Source of the DNA: Portulaca oleracea
Taxonomy: Eukaryota; Streptophyta; Magnoliopsida; Caryophyllales; Portulacaceae
Assembly: GCA_029582165.1 (NCBI GenBank)
Contig: CM055877.1
Location: forward strand, 36,476,749 to 36,540,748
Direction of reading: 5' to 3'
Length of the DNA: 64,000 nt
Shown here in pieces: positions 1-10,061 of the stretch (its first letter is position 1; each line of letters begins with the position of its first letter). A model generated the notes under the pieces. That model was not told the DNA's origin and did not search any database. It saw nothing but the letters and a program-made list of their open reading frames with translations. A program made the position numbers and the translations under genes.

Positions 1-351
1 TGCTTGAGTTAGGTGTTTGCGAGATGCTCATAACGGTTCCTTTTAGAGGATTAATATCGTTTTCTTGATTATGATTGCATGATTCTTTGAAGTGAGGTTG
101 TTTTTCCTTTTCCTTTGTTTTCTTTGGTTTTGTTTTTCACTTTCCCTCTCTCCTTTTTCTTTGGCTTTTGTGGGTATAGCCGCTACAAACCCTCACGATT
201 CCATCTCGTCCACCCGGGCTGCTGGGGGGTTCAAAGGGCTTGGTGCATTTAGCGTCGTTTCCTCCCACGACAGAGGTGTTGGTGTTTAGTTTTTCTTTTT
301 TGTTTTTGTCTTACTTTGCTCGGGACGAGCAAAAGTTTATGTGTGAGAGGG
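1..351 (+). mobile_element. 3' end of the internal region of a Tat-like LTR retrotransposon
   Basis: Non-coding T-rich sequence ending in a purine-rich tract (GAGAGGG, 344-350) directly before a TG-starting LTR. At 315-333 there is a perfect hairpin with arms TTTGCTCG and CGAGCAAA around a GGA loop. A hairpin with a GGA-type loop followed by a G-rich tract also occurs before the LTR of the Athila-type elements later in this window. I read this as the 3' UTR and polypurine tract of a plus-strand element whose coding part lies left of the window. The open frame at 92-289 has no recognisable domain and I do not call it a gene. Confidence 0.5.
315..333 (+). promoter_or_regulatory. Pre-PPT hairpin
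   Basis: Perfect 8-bp stem (TTTGCTCG at 315-322, CGAGCAAA at 326-333) with loop GGA, about 11 nt before the purine tract. Its placement matches hairpins before the PPT at 13941-13956 and 63587-63606, although the stem sequence differs. The role is unknown; it could act in the RNA during plus-strand priming or 3'-end formation. Confidence 0.45.
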
Positions 352-664
352 TGTTTAGACCCAATTTTGTGTCTAAATAGCGCCTTAATTCTTAGGCTTT
401 TGACTCGTTTCGTGTTTAATTTCATGTCTTTTATTACGTTTTTGGTTATTTTCTAGGTTTTGGTGTTTTTACTCAAAACAAGGTAAAACGGGCTATTTTA
501 GAGCATTTTTGGTGATTTCCCGACCCGACCCGAGCCAGACCGAGAGCCGAGGCGGAGTTGACCCGAGACCACTTTCCCTTCATTTGGTGCAAATAAGTGA
601 GGTAACACCCGCTAGGCGTTACATACCTTGGAAAGAAGGAAGGAACAAAGGGAAGAAAACAGCA

Positions 665-881
665 GGGTAGCCCCCGCCACCTTGGGCGTGGCACCCGCTA
701 CCCTTGGTTAGACCGAGGAAGACAGTACCCGCGGTCTCCCGGACCACACCTACGGTCTTACAATGGAAAAATCGCCAGGCAGATTTCGCAGGGTAGCGCC
801 CGCCACCCTACTGGTGGCACCCACTACATTCCATGGACCGGAAGAGGCCGTACCTACGGTTTCCTAGACCGTACCTACGGT
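665..881 (+). repeat. Cluster of nested GC-rich dyads upstream of the LTR TATA box
   Basis: At 665-703, GGGTAGC and GCTACCC enclose GCCAC and GTGGC, giving two nested stems. At 791-827 the pattern repeats with GGGTAGC, GCCACC, GGTGGC and a decayed last arm (ACTAC). At 848-859 and 868-881 there are two copies of CCGTA and TACGG around CC, the second extended to ACCGTA and TACGGT. All lie 16 to 230 bp upstream of the TATA box at 897. Comparable clusters sit in other LTRs of this window with unrelated arm sequences. Confidence 0.6.
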
Positions 882-896
882 ATCCCTATTTTCTTG

Positions 897-904
897 TATA
901 TATA
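897..904 (+). promoter_or_regulatory. TATA box of the first LTR
   Basis: TATATATA in a TTGTATATATACTCC context, immediately downstream of the dyad cluster and followed by a T-rich leader-like stretch. This is the expected U3/R position. Confidence 0.5.
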
Positions 905-1550
905 CTCCTAATTATCTTGAGGGGGATTCTAGTTACTTAAACATTATTTCCAGCTTTGTATTAGGATTTTTAGAGAGAAATTAGTGAGAGATTAATCTAG
1001 GGTTTGTGGTGTTTGTGAAGATTTGTAGATTCAAACAATTGAGAGATTGTGGGATCATCTTTTTATTGTTTTGTCTTGCTCATCTACAACATTTTGATAA
1101 GTTTTCTCTTCCCTTAACTCTTTTATTAATTGCTTTGCTAATTACTTTCATTGCTCTTTAATTGCTTTGCTTGTTATTTTCATTGTTTTGCTTGTTCTTT
1201 ATTGTTCGATGTTAGAAATCATGTTTCGGTTTGGCTTGGATGTTGTTAGCATAGTTTTTATCATGATTAGTGGCTAGAAACCATAAGGGTTTGGGGAAAA
1301 TTAAAGATGTGAATGGGTGATTAGGCTTGGGTTAGCAATATTAGTGAGTAATTTGTTGGGAAATCAATTTCCCACTCCTTCCCTTCCCTCAAGTGGGATG
1401 TATTTGGGTCCGTAAGCTCCCGAATACATCCAACACTTGTGTTGGAAGGTTGGAGATGGGATAGTTAATTCTCACCCACGAAAGTGGAAGGAGGTAAACT
1501 AGGGAATTCTGTTTCATTAACCCCCCGGGTTCGTGGTGGACTTTGGGGAA

Positions 1551-1965
1551 CACTACAAAAAATCATCACTTGTGCCACGAATTATGCCACGGGAAATCTA
1601 AAATCGTGGCAATTTCTTAGTCTTGCCACGGGAAAATTTTATAGTGCGTTTGATGGTTAAAAATATGCCACAGAATACAACTCCCGTGGCAAAAAAATAC
1701 TTATGCCACGGGAAAATGTCACCCGTGGCTATAACATGCCACGGACTACAACTCCCGTGGCAAAAAAAATACTTACGCCACGGGAAAATGTCACACGTGG
1801 CTATAACATGCCACAGACTAGAACTTCCGTGGCAAAAAATACTTATCCCATGGAACAATATCCCCGGTGGCAATAACTTGCCATGGGAAAATATCACCTG
1901 TGACCATGATATGTCATGAAAGGATAAACTATAACTATTGTGGCAAAAAAGTACTTACGCGAATT
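1551..1965 (+). mobile_element. CACTA (En/Spm) transposon terminus with subterminal repeats
   Basis: The stretch begins CACTACAAAAAATCA, the terminal motif that names the CACTA superfamily. It is followed by dense direct and inverted copies of a GCCACGGGAAAATGT-type motif and its complement CCCGTGGC, spaced tens of bases apart up to about 1945. Arrays of short repeats next to the terminus are the transposase-binding region in this superfamily. The matching opposite end is not in the window in a convincing form, so length and TSD cannot be given. The open frames across this stretch on both strands are by-products of the repeats. Confidence 0.75.
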
Positions 1966-3292
1966 AGAAAAATTAGAGATAGGAGTCAAATTCGACTTTG
2001 AAGCGAATCCGCTCCGATGGAAATCAGAAAAATCCAATCCCAATTAGATAAAAAGAAATTTAATTTGTATCCGAATCCAATTAATTAGGTCTGACTTCAA
2101 TTATAGGTACCTGATCAGAGCGGTTATGGAGGTGATGACCACAGATTAATTCCGATGAAGTCTGATTAAAATAATAAATATATAAAAAATTGAAAAATCA
2201 TAATTTGACTAGCTGATAGTTAACAAAAATGTCTATTTACAAGTATACTAAAAATTATTTTGGTAAATTGTCTATTTATAAGCTTTATTACGGGATGTGA
2301 GTAGTTAACAAAAATGTCAAATAGACATTTAATACGTACATATCGTTTTATGCAACGCCCAATCTTGTTGCAATACGTTATACCATATTTTAGCAACGCC
2401 CTTTGTTGTTGCAATATATATGATATGAATATTATAATTAGGCCATAAAATTATTGTAGATGATACAATTCTTTTCAGAAGGTCAATATTTTGAAAAAAA
2501 ATATAAAAGAGAGAAGATTCTAATGTTATTGTTGATAGGATATTCCTTATTTCTTCAAGAATTTTACATGTACAGATGTACTTAATAAAATTATTTTGGT
2601 AAATTATTCACAAGCCTTATTATAGGATATGAATAATTAAAAAAATGTCAAATAATAATATAAAATCATAACTGGAATCAACATGACATAGTCAACATAT
2701 ATATTTACCATTCTGAGAAACAAAATATACTATGAAAGCAATATTTTAAAACTTAAAATAAACATAATATAATCAATATATATATACTTACTAATACTAA
2801 TACTATATATGAAAATAAAAGATCATACTACAAAAACAAAATAATCAATTGGTTAGAATCTGGAAAATAAAATTTTAAAAAAGAAATATGGTAAACATGA
2901 TATTGAAAAGGAAAAAGAAAAGAAATAAATCTATATATATATTATTAATAGTAATGTTTGTTGGCCCTACGAAATAGAGGAAGGAGAGAAATTGTAGGAG
3001 TCTAAGCCAATGAGAAATAAGATAAATATCTAACTTAATGATCTTGTTAAAAGTTTTCAATAAATAAATTATTAAAATTGCTTTTTTGGCACCTAAAATT
3101 AAAAAAATTTATATAATTAATTATAATAACAAAGTTTGTGTGTGCCATTAAATGGTGAGAAGAGAGTAATTTTATATTCCACAACCAATCAAAAAAAGAT
3201 AATTCTAACTTTTTTTCTCAATTTAGGTTTATTTTAAAATTAATTTTCCTTTTAAAAATATTATTATAATAACAATATTTATAATAATAATA

Positions 3293-3331
<39 letters not shown>

Positions 3332-3770
3332 GAAAAATCTATGGGTCACCTCAAATGGTGAAAGCATAACAATTTTATGTTACACAACGAATTAAAAAAG
3401 ATAATTCTAATTTTTCTCCAATTTCTGTTTTTTTTTATCGAATATCTAACCCATTGTAACTGAAACTATCCAAAATTGAAATTCTTGCCTAGTATAACAA
3501 AATTATAGTTCCCAATTGATATGACATATGACTCCTAATTACACAAAAAATAATTCACGGACTTCCACCAATTAGAGCATTGATTATTATATGGTACACC
3601 ATGTAATACTATGTAATAATATCTAGCAAAGTGTTAAAATTTTCAAAATAAATCCATCAATAATTATTATAAAATTCAATGTAAAATTGTCAATATTATT
3701 TTAAAATTCATCAACATTATCAATTCTTTTTACAAAAGTTCCTCACTTAAAAATTGACCTATTTTAGTAC
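1966..3770. other. AT-rich stretch without genes, possibly CACTA interior and Helitron-like remnants
   Basis: No gene is visible. About 2345-2425 holds two copies of a GCAACGCCC...GTTGCAAT motif resembling subterminal repeats of another DNA transposon. The segments at 2230-2340 and 2575-2660 repeat one another, sharing AATTATTTTGGTAAATT followed by a CTTATTA-GGATATGA-like stretch. At 2926-3060 there is a segment resembling the repeat units of 52080-54640 (TCTATATAT start, CCTACGAAATAGAGG, CCAATGAGAAATA). A (AAT)n microsatellite lies at about 3275-3335. The rest is unremarkable AT-rich DNA. Confidence 0.4.
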
Positions 3771-4364
3771 ATGTGGTGGACCTAGGTAAGTCCATCATGA
3801 TATACAATATAATTTGTGGTTAGGGCATAGAGAAACTTTTTCAACCCATATATGGAGGGCAGGATCTTTGGATTACCATCCATAGAGAAACTCTATTTCC
3901 ATATATGGAGGGCAGGATTTTTGGATTATACCTCCCCTCCTTCAATCTTTATCAACCCATCCTTCACCAATAAATACCCCGTCATTCTCCCATCCAATTC
4001 AACAAAAACTCTCAAAACTCATCATATCATCAACTCTCCTCATCAACAATCACCAACAATCATCATCAACACTCTTCATCCATCATTTTCATCCACTTTC
4101 TCAAATTCTCCCATCATAGTATCTCTATTATCATCCATATCATCCATTAACTCCACTGTTCGCCATTTTCAAGCAACCCTCACTCCATCCAAGGTTCTCA
4201 ACCGACGCCATATTCAAGTGTTCGTTATAGAGAGCTCGATTTCCTTCCATCACATTGAGACTTAAAGTGAGGTTTGTTCATCTTTTGTGTTTTAATAATG
4301 TAATCTATCCTTCAATCATCTTACTTGTACCTTATTTTGTAAAAGAAATCGCATTTTACTATTG

Positions 4365-4729
4365 GGTTTTTCGATGTTAATATACTGAAATTTTGGGGTA
4401 TTGGACAATAATGCACTGAATTTTGACCTTGGACAATAATACACTATACTTTGAGGGGTGTTGAACAATAATGCACTCAGTATGATTTTGGCAATGGCTA
4501 ACTTGGTGGCAATCCTATGTAGCGGGTGGAGGAGATGAATTGGTCCATAAATATTTGTCTTCTCGGTCTATGACGTAAGATTGTCACCAAGTTCGCCACC
4601 CTCGAAATTGTCTCGAATGCATTATTGTCCAACACCCCCCAAAGTTCAGTGCATTATTGTCCAATGTCAAAGTTCAGTGCATTATTTTCCAATACCCCAA
4701 AAGTTCAGTATATTAGCGTCCAAAATTCC
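4365..4729. mobile_element. Mutator-like MITE copy 1 with 10-bp target-site duplication
   Basis: The 365-bp element is flanked by identical 10-bp repeats TTTACTATTG at 4355-4364 and 4730-4739. Its ends are long imperfect inverted repeats beginning GG(T/A)TTTT and containing AATATACTGAA. Inside each arm, GGACAATAATGCACTGAA-type motifs repeat three times. A 9-10 bp TSD with long TIRs fits the Mutator superfamily. No transposase is encoded. A second, longer copy is at 20704-21255. Confidence 0.8.
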
Positions 4730-5071
4730 TTTACTATTGCATGATTGGAATATAATCTTGTGAAATTTATTAAACTTCTCCCCGCTCTTTTCATTTCAAT
4801 TTCGATTTTAGTAGAGTCTGTTTTTAAACAGGCAAATTCAAGAATTCTTTAATTCTCGAATTCGTAACCTTACCCCCAGGCTCGGATTCTGAGTTTATAG
4901 ACCGGAGTTTTACTTTTTTGTTTGGTTCGTTGATTTTCTTAAATCAATTAGTGACTCCTTTTCCTTTCTAAACCTTTAAAATTCATACAGTATCGCGGAA
5001 GAATAATCTGAAATGCGTCGGTAACATCCAAATCCACATTTGAGGGCTGAACGATGAAGAAATGCCTAGAA

Positions 5072-5189
5072 CCTGAGCAAGGGGCCTTGCTCAGGCCCTA
5101 TGGCCATTTCTCCACGGGCAAAGGGAAACGGGCCTGCTTGGACACCTAGCAAGGCCGCGCGGCCTTGATGCCTGGTAGAGCCCGTTTCC
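5072..5189 (+). repeat. Perfect palindromes in U5 of Tat/Ogre-like LTR A
   Basis: Arms CCTGAGCAAGG (5072-5082) and CCTTGCTCAGG (5085-5095) are separated by GG. A fully palindromic 18-mer, CAAGGCCGCGCGGCCTTG, is at 5150-5167. It is enclosed by GGAAACGGGC (5124-5133) and GCCCGTTTCC (5180-5189). Such symmetry is exceptional in an otherwise decaying repeat. It lies downstream of the TATA box, so it would also be present in the RNA. Confidence 0.7.
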
Positions 5190-5397
5190 TTCATTTTCGA
5201 CCCGAATCTGGAATGTTTCGTTACCGGTGGATTGTTAATCTGACGCGGTTTCGTTGTAATTAAAATGAGTCTAGTCTTCTTCTTCCGAAAATAAAAATAT
5301 TCTTATTTAAGGATTAAGCAACCTTAGTCGGCTCCCGATCATTAAGTAGCACAATCGAGGTAAAAAACATTGAGCCTTTTCCCGGGGTCCTACAGAT

Positions 5398-5416
5398 TGG
5401 CGACTCCACTAGGGAC
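5398..5416 (+). other. Primer binding site (tRNA-Arg type) of the Tat/Ogre-like element
   Basis: TGGCGACTCCACTAGGGAC follows the LTR end by three bases. TGGCGACTCC-type sites are known for Ogre/Tat retrotransposons, where they pair with the 3' end of a tRNA-Arg; the exact isoacceptor is from memory. Confidence 0.65.
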
Positions 5417-5770
5417 TTAAACTTAAAAAGAGGGTAAAAACTTGAAAAAATCGAGTTGATTTGAAATTGTAAAAGGGAGAAAGTTGATTTATTTCATGAT
5501 TTTATTATTCTTTTAGGCATTTTGCATACTAGGCTACTCTCCGGGTCTGTTGACACGGGAGCACAAAAGTGTTCGTTTAGGAAACCTAGGATTTTACCTG
5601 AGAGCGGGCGACCACTACTAGTGTGATGCACTCTATATCGCGGAGCATTTGGTCTCTCCTCTCCCCAATGTTACACTCCAAGGCTTCCTTGAGTTTCGAC
5701 GGGCAACACCTCACACACTTTACCTATAAATCTTATATGGGTGAAGTGCACCGAGGGAAGAACATGTTGT
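5417..5770 (+). mobile_element. 5' leader of the Tat/Ogre-like element, interrupted by Athila-1
   Basis: This non-coding leader follows the primer binding site and ends with GAGGGAAGAACATGTTGT where the Athila-1 LTR begins. The leader appears to resume at 15437 (GTGGTACCTCC...), so Athila-1 is inserted in it. No gag start is seen. The open frame at 5623-5898 runs across the insertion boundary and is not a gene. Confidence 0.5.
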
Positions 5771-7222
5771 TGATAAGTCATTTTTATATAGAGTTTTTAG
5801 GGCTCAAATCATGTCAGTTTCATGCTTTTTATATCCGATATCTCGTATTTTTATATCAATTTCTATTATTTATACGCTTGTTCGCGAGTTTGGTATGATT
5901 TGCAGGAATTGGTGGAATTACAACGAAAAGCATGAAAAATTGGAGGAGGAATAACAAAAATCAAAGAAATGAAAAAGACGTTGAAGAAGAAGAAAAGAAG
6001 AAAGGAAGAACGACCCAAAATTACACGGCCCAAGTCTAATTGAGGCGGGTAGGCAAGGCGCATGCAGCGTTTTGAAAATGCAGCCAACGCCTTGTCTAGA
6101 AAGTTTGGGAACCGAGAAGAAAGAAAATGCAGCCGGTGTTTTCTGGGCGCAGCTAGCGCCCAGTCACGGAGACTTTCACTTTTTGGGCAAAACACACCCA
6201 GCGTTTCTAAAACGCAGGCCGCGTTTTGTGCCCTAATCCAGCCCTACAAAAGGGGTTTGACGTCTGTCATTTGAAAGAACTTGGCCGGAGAGTGTTTTTA
6301 ATCAGTTTTTGCATTAATTTTCGGAGAGATTTTTAGGGATCTTTTAGAGTAGACTTAGATCAATTTCTTTACAGTTGATTTCAAAATATTGTTATTAGAT
6401 TAGATTATTATTAGTGATCGAAGAACACGAAAGAGATCGATTCGGGTGACACGAAGAGATCGGTTCAACCAATTCGAACACGGTTTATTTCTATTCTTCT
6501 TTCATGCTTTCTTGTTTTTATTTAGACTTTGCGATGTTTACTTTTAGAATTATGAGTAGCTAATTTCCCTTGTTTAGGGGTTAAACTCGATGTCTATTGA
6601 TTAAATTTGAATACAATCTCGGTGTTTGGTTATCCTTTTTATTCGTTTAATATGCGTGCAATGTATGTCATGGTAATTTGACAATAGAACAACAATTTGA
6701 GTATGTACCTGGTTTTAGATTCTCGACAACAGAACGACAATTTGAGTCTTGAATCGGATTGCGTAGATTCAATAGGCTTAGAAAATAGTTAGACATAATG
6801 ATTCTTGCCTAGGGTAAATTTATAATCAATTCTTATCTTTGATTAAGCTAAATAGTTAGAAATAATGTTTAGGTTAATCACTGTAACTCACCTAGGATCG
6901 AAAGATCGATCAATGTGACAGGGCTTAGAAAGATAATAGACGCCGAATTATCATGTTACCTGCACCGGAATTGTAGATGATTTGATTAGTTGACTAGAGT
7001 GGACTCCCCTGAACGCTAATTTGATAAAACCCCTAAAAATTCTTGCTTTCTTAGTTTAATTTAGAAAACTTTACCATACCCTTTGGATCGACCTAGCATT
7101 CTTTATAGTGAACTAGTTCAGTGCGTGGTTGAATGCAAATCCCTGAGAGAGAACGATATTTTATTACTACACAGACCCGTACAATTACGGTGCACAGACA
7201 CCTATAAGTTTTAGGTCTGTCA
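5771..7222 (+). repeat. Athila-1 5' LTR
   Basis: The 1452-bp LTR starts TGATAAGTC at 5771 and ends GGTCTGTCA at 7222. The dyad cluster is at about 6055-6227. The TATA box position (about 6245) reads TACAAAAGG, whereas the 3' LTR has TATAAAAGG, so this promoter is probably weakened. Several arms of the dyads show C-to-T or G-to-A changes relative to the 3' LTR, as expected of methylated repeats. Confidence 0.85.
6143..6227 (+). repeat. Athila-1 5' LTR dyads
   Basis: CTGGGCGC (6143-6150) and GCGCCCAG (6156-6163) surround AGCTA. AAAACGC (6209-6215) and GCGTTTT (6221-6227) surround AGGCC. A third dyad just left (6122-6142) is decayed by C-to-T type changes. All have a 5-nt spacer and lie just upstream of the TATA position. 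Confidence 0.65.
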
Positions 7223-7228
7223 AGTTTT

Positions 7229-7245
7229 TGGCGCCGTTGCGGGGA
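7229..7245 (+). other. Athila-1 primer binding site (tRNA-Asp type)
   Basis: TGGCGCCGTTGCGGGGA lies six bases after the LTR end. It matches the complement of the 3' end of plant tRNA-Asp except for one missing C. tRNA-Asp priming is typical of Athila elements. The same site in Athila-2 (59287) has one substitution instead. Confidence 0.8.
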
Positions 7246-7361
7246 TTTGTTTCCCCAACCGCCATTGGACGAACGCGCTCTGGGTGACGAGGTTATTTAA
7301 TTTTTGTTATTTTCCTTTATTTTTCTTTATTACGCTTGATGTTCTTGTTTTTGTCTTTTTC

Positions 7362-8780
7362 ATGTTTATGCAAAAAGATTTCTCTTTCGAGTACGATCCT
7401 AAGATCGAACTAACACTTCGAGAGAGAAGTAAAAGAGCAAGACTGGAGAAAGAATTTCAAGAAAATCAAGAAACGGACGAAGAGGAGCTAGAAACGGAAT
7501 CGGAAAAGGAAGAAGAGATAGGAGAACGGCGACCAAAGACATTCGGGCAGTATCTGACTCCCAATGTCACCAACCCGCAATCAGCAATCAACGTTCCCAC
7601 CATCCAAGCAAACGACTTCGAACTACGTCAATCTTTGATAAACTTAGTGTCAAAATCACCATTCCATGGGTTGACTAACGAAGATCCGAACAGACACCTG
7701 CGACTCTTCCATCAATCTTGTGACACTTACAAAGCCAACAACGTGTCGAAGGACGCCGTCAAGCTACATCTCTTCCTGTTCTCGTTGGAAGGCAAAGCGT
7801 GGGAGTGGCTCGATTCACTTCCACCAAATTAAATCACAACGTTCGACGAACTCGCCAGCACCTTTTTGGCGAAGTACTTTCCTCCAAGCAAGCTCACCAG
7901 CCTAAGGAATCAGATTTCTACGTTCACACAGGAGCCGGATGAGTCACTGTACGATGCTTGGGAAAGATTCAAGGACATTCTCCGACAATGTCCTCAGCAT
8001 GGATTCTAACCTTGGTTTCCTGTCCAATCCTTCTTCAATGGAGCGAATGAGTCGACAAGTGAAGCATCCTCTCTGCAGCCGGAGGCGATCTTATGGACAA
8101 GACTGTGCCTCAAATCACGAGTCTGATCGAGCATCTGGCGAACAGCTCTTATCAATGGTCTAAACCCAGCTAAAAGGCAGGAGGTAAGTTTAATGTTAAT
8201 GCAATTTCTTTATTGTCATCTAAACTTGATTCTTTAACGCAAAAAACAGACCAATTAAGTTTGCCATCTAACCCTCCGACCTGCAATGTCTGTCAGTCGA
8301 CCGAACATGAAACTTTCACTTGCCCTACAGGTGGAGTTAGTAATGAACAAGTCCAACAGGCGAATTATATTAGCAATCCTAGACAGAATTATGACATGAA
8401 TTCTAATACTTACCATCTTGGGCTTAGAAACCACCCTAATTTTTCCTATAGGAACGACAACCCCACTGGTCCTCTTCAAGGACAAGGACAGCAAAAGTAT
8501 GTTCCCCCACCTCAAAGACCACCTCAACAAGGCCCTTCTCGAAAGTCTAATTTAGAAACCATGATGGAAAGCTTTATCGCAGGACAACAGAAACAGGAAG
8601 GTGTTATAAAAGACCTAATGCAAAAGGTAGAGGCTTTAGCAACCCACAATAAGATTTTAGAAAATCAGATCGCCAATTCGGCGACTCTCTCTACTAGTTT
8701 ACCACCTCAACCTGTCCCTAATCCGGGCGCTCACTGTAACACTATAACCTGCGAGGAAGTGAAGCTTGAGTGTGAACCTT
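7362..8780 (+). pseudogene. Athila-1 gag, broken
   Basis: This is the capsid/nucleocapsid gene of an Athila-type element. The first open part (to 7832) has an acidic N-terminus, then a retrotransposon gag-like region containing FHGLTNEDPNRHLRLF and GKAWEWLDSLP. It is cut by an in-frame TAA at 7830. Reading continues in the same frame to a second TAA at 8007, then frames shift. The part open from 8213 holds a CCHC zinc knuckle (C24, C27, H32, C37 of that segment; CNVCQSTEHETFTC) and a Gln/Pro-rich stretch. Either Met at 7362 or 7368 could be the start, 130-140 bp after the primer site. At least two stops and one frameshift make it non-functional. Confidence 0.8.
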
Positions 8781-8831
8781 AAGAAGAACAAATCTTACAT
8801 GGGCAGTCAAAACCAACCCTAAACCGGACCT

Positions 8832-9293
8832 TTGGAGGAAACTAAAACATCCTCAATTATGCCTAATAAGGAAGACCTAAGCAGTTTTAGGATACCTGTC
8901 CAATTGGATGGTAAACCTATAAAGTATGCACTGTGTGATACGGGATCCGAGGTGAATGTTTTGCCTAAGTCTTACCTAAGGAAATATGAACATAGGGAAT
9001 TAAGGGTGACTGACAAGATCCTTCGTGTAGCAGATAAGACCCTTAGAAAACCTCTAGGGATCTTACATGACACTCCCTTCCAAATAGGAAAGCATATTGT
9101 TCCTGTTGATTTCTTGATACTAGATACAGGAGAAGATCCAGAATCGGAGATTATTCTAGGGAGGTCTTTCCTTTATGTTGTCAATTGCAAGATGGATATG
9201 AGGAAAGGCACAATGATCATCGAGCTAGGAAAGTCGATGACAGAATACGAAGTACGAAAGGCACGTTGGTTTAGAGACATGTTCCAAAAATAA
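8832..9293 (+). CDS. Athila-type retropepsin (aspartic protease) region
   Basis: The open frame of 153 codons (residue numbers counted from its first Met at 8832) encodes a retropepsin-like domain. The catalytic motif DTGS is at residues 36-39 and the second conserved motif ILGR at about 108-111, with PVDFLILD between them. In Athila elements this domain matures the gag-pol polyprotein and normally leads into reverse transcriptase. Here the frame stops soon after the protease, and about 1.2 kb of non-coding sequence follows. It is the only uninterrupted domain of the element. The first Met is probably not the natural start, since the protease is usually made as part of a polyprotein. Confidence 0.75.
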   Translation: MEETKTSSIMPNKEDLSSFRIPVQLDGKPIKYALCDTGSEVNVLPKSYLRKYEHRELRVTDKILRVADKTLRKPLGILHDTPFQIGKHIVPVDFLILDTGEDPESEIILGRSFLYVVNCKMDMRKGTMIIELGKSMTEYEVRKARWFRDMFQK

Positions 9294-9700
9294 TTCATGA
9301 TGAAGGAGATCCGGTTCCAAAGCGGATCAAGGACCCCAATGAGTAGGGTCCATAACGTCGAGCGAATGACGTTAAACAAAGCAACCCCGGGGAGGTACAC
9401 AATTATCTAAATATTTATTCCTCCCCACTTTTTTATTTTAATTCAATTATTTTGCTTTCAGTTTTTTGATCCCTAGCAATTTTATTTTTATTTGGAAGGT
9501 TACTAATATTTTTCTTTTAGTGTGTAGAGAAAAAGAAGAAATTCGAGAAATTCATGAATTTTATTAAAAATTTTATTCCTAACCTAATGAAGTTCATGTT
9601 GGTAGATGTTTGTAGGGATTTTTGATATGTCAAATTGTAGGGAAAATAAGGAGCAAACAAAGAAAAGGGAGAAAACAAGGGAAAAGTTGCAAAAATCGAG
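9294..9700 (+). other. Junction where the RT-RNase H-integrase block is absent
   Basis: Immediately after the protease the frames are short and no RT motif (such as Y/FxDD), RNase H or integrase HHCC/DDE motif is visible on either strand. An AT-rich non-coding stretch follows until the dyad motif at 9718. The corresponding stretch of Athila-2 (60300-60815) also lacks these domains, which suggests a shared non-autonomous family rather than a private deletion. Confidence 0.6.
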
Positions 9701-9717
9701 TCACTAGCATCAGGTAG

Positions 9718-9808
9718 GAAAACGCAGCCAACGTTTTCCAGGCGCTGGCTGCGCCTCGTCTAGATACTTCAAGTGAGTGATTTTTGCAAAACGCAGGCCG
9801 CGTTTTGC
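9718..9808 (+). promoter_or_regulatory. Internal copy of the LTR dyad cluster
   Basis: Arms AAAACG/CGTTTT, AGGCGC/GCGCCT and GCAAAACGC/GCGTTTTGC (9786-9794 and 9800-9808, spacer AGGCC) recur here, inside the element. They are of the same type as the U3 dyads of the LTR. They precede a pyrimidine-rich leader and an apparent intron leading to the Athila ORF. The arrangement resembles a promoter-proximal region, so an internal promoter is possible. No clear TATA box is seen after it. Confidence 0.5.
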
Positions 9809-10061
9809 TTTTTGCCCAGAAATTTTTCCGCCCGCCTTCTAAATTAGTCAGGGCCCTCCCCTTTCTTTCAAAACAAAATCCCTACTTTTTTTGCCCTAAC
9901 CCCGACACCCCTTCTCCCCAAACGCCACCAGTGCCACCTCGCACCACCACCCTCGCCGGCGCCGCCACCACACACCACCTTCTTCTCTCTTTTCTCTTCT
10001 CACTTACACTCTAACACTTTGACTCTTCAAGCTCCATTCCTCTTCCTTCTTCAAACTCAAG

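Larger units (their letters stand above)
352..1550 (+). mobile_element. LTR of a Tat-like element, interrupted by a CACTA end
   Basis: The sequence starts TGTTTAGACCC right after the purine tract. It contains a GC-rich dyad cluster (600-881), a TATA box (TATATATA, 897-904) and a T-rich transcribed stretch, as expected for U3-R-U5. No LTR end or primer binding site is seen, because the sequence stops at 1551 where a CACTA terminus begins. No second copy lies in the window, so whether this is a 3' LTR or part of a solo LTR is open. The family name rests on the pre-PPT hairpin and general layout only. Confidence 0.5.
3771..5394 (+). mobile_element. Partial Tat/Ogre-like LTR (copy A)
   Basis: The right edge is firm: the sequence ends CCTACA and a primer binding site starts four bases later at 5398. 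It contains a TATA-like box (AATAAATACCCC, about 3970-3981), a pyrimidine-rich transcribed start, and a U5 with the motif AACTTCTCCCCGCTC and TTACCCCCxGAx. These are shared with LTR pieces at 20612-22156 (minus strand), 25600-25760 and 33500-33640. A 55-bp direct duplication (TATATGGAGGGCAGGATTTT type) lies at about 3850-3930. The start TGTAGACACC of this family is missing, so the left part is truncated or diverged. A Mutator-like MITE is nested at 4365-4729. Confidence 0.65.

Noticed and set aside
1598..1919. Overlapping frames on both strands rich in Cys/His/Trp
   Set aside because: Produced by the GCCACGGG subterminal repeats of the CACTA end.
7229..7245. tRNA-like matches as possible tRNA genes (also 5398, 31591, 50519, 59287)
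   Set aside because: Only the complement of 3' tRNA ends is present, adjacent to LTR ends: primer binding sites.
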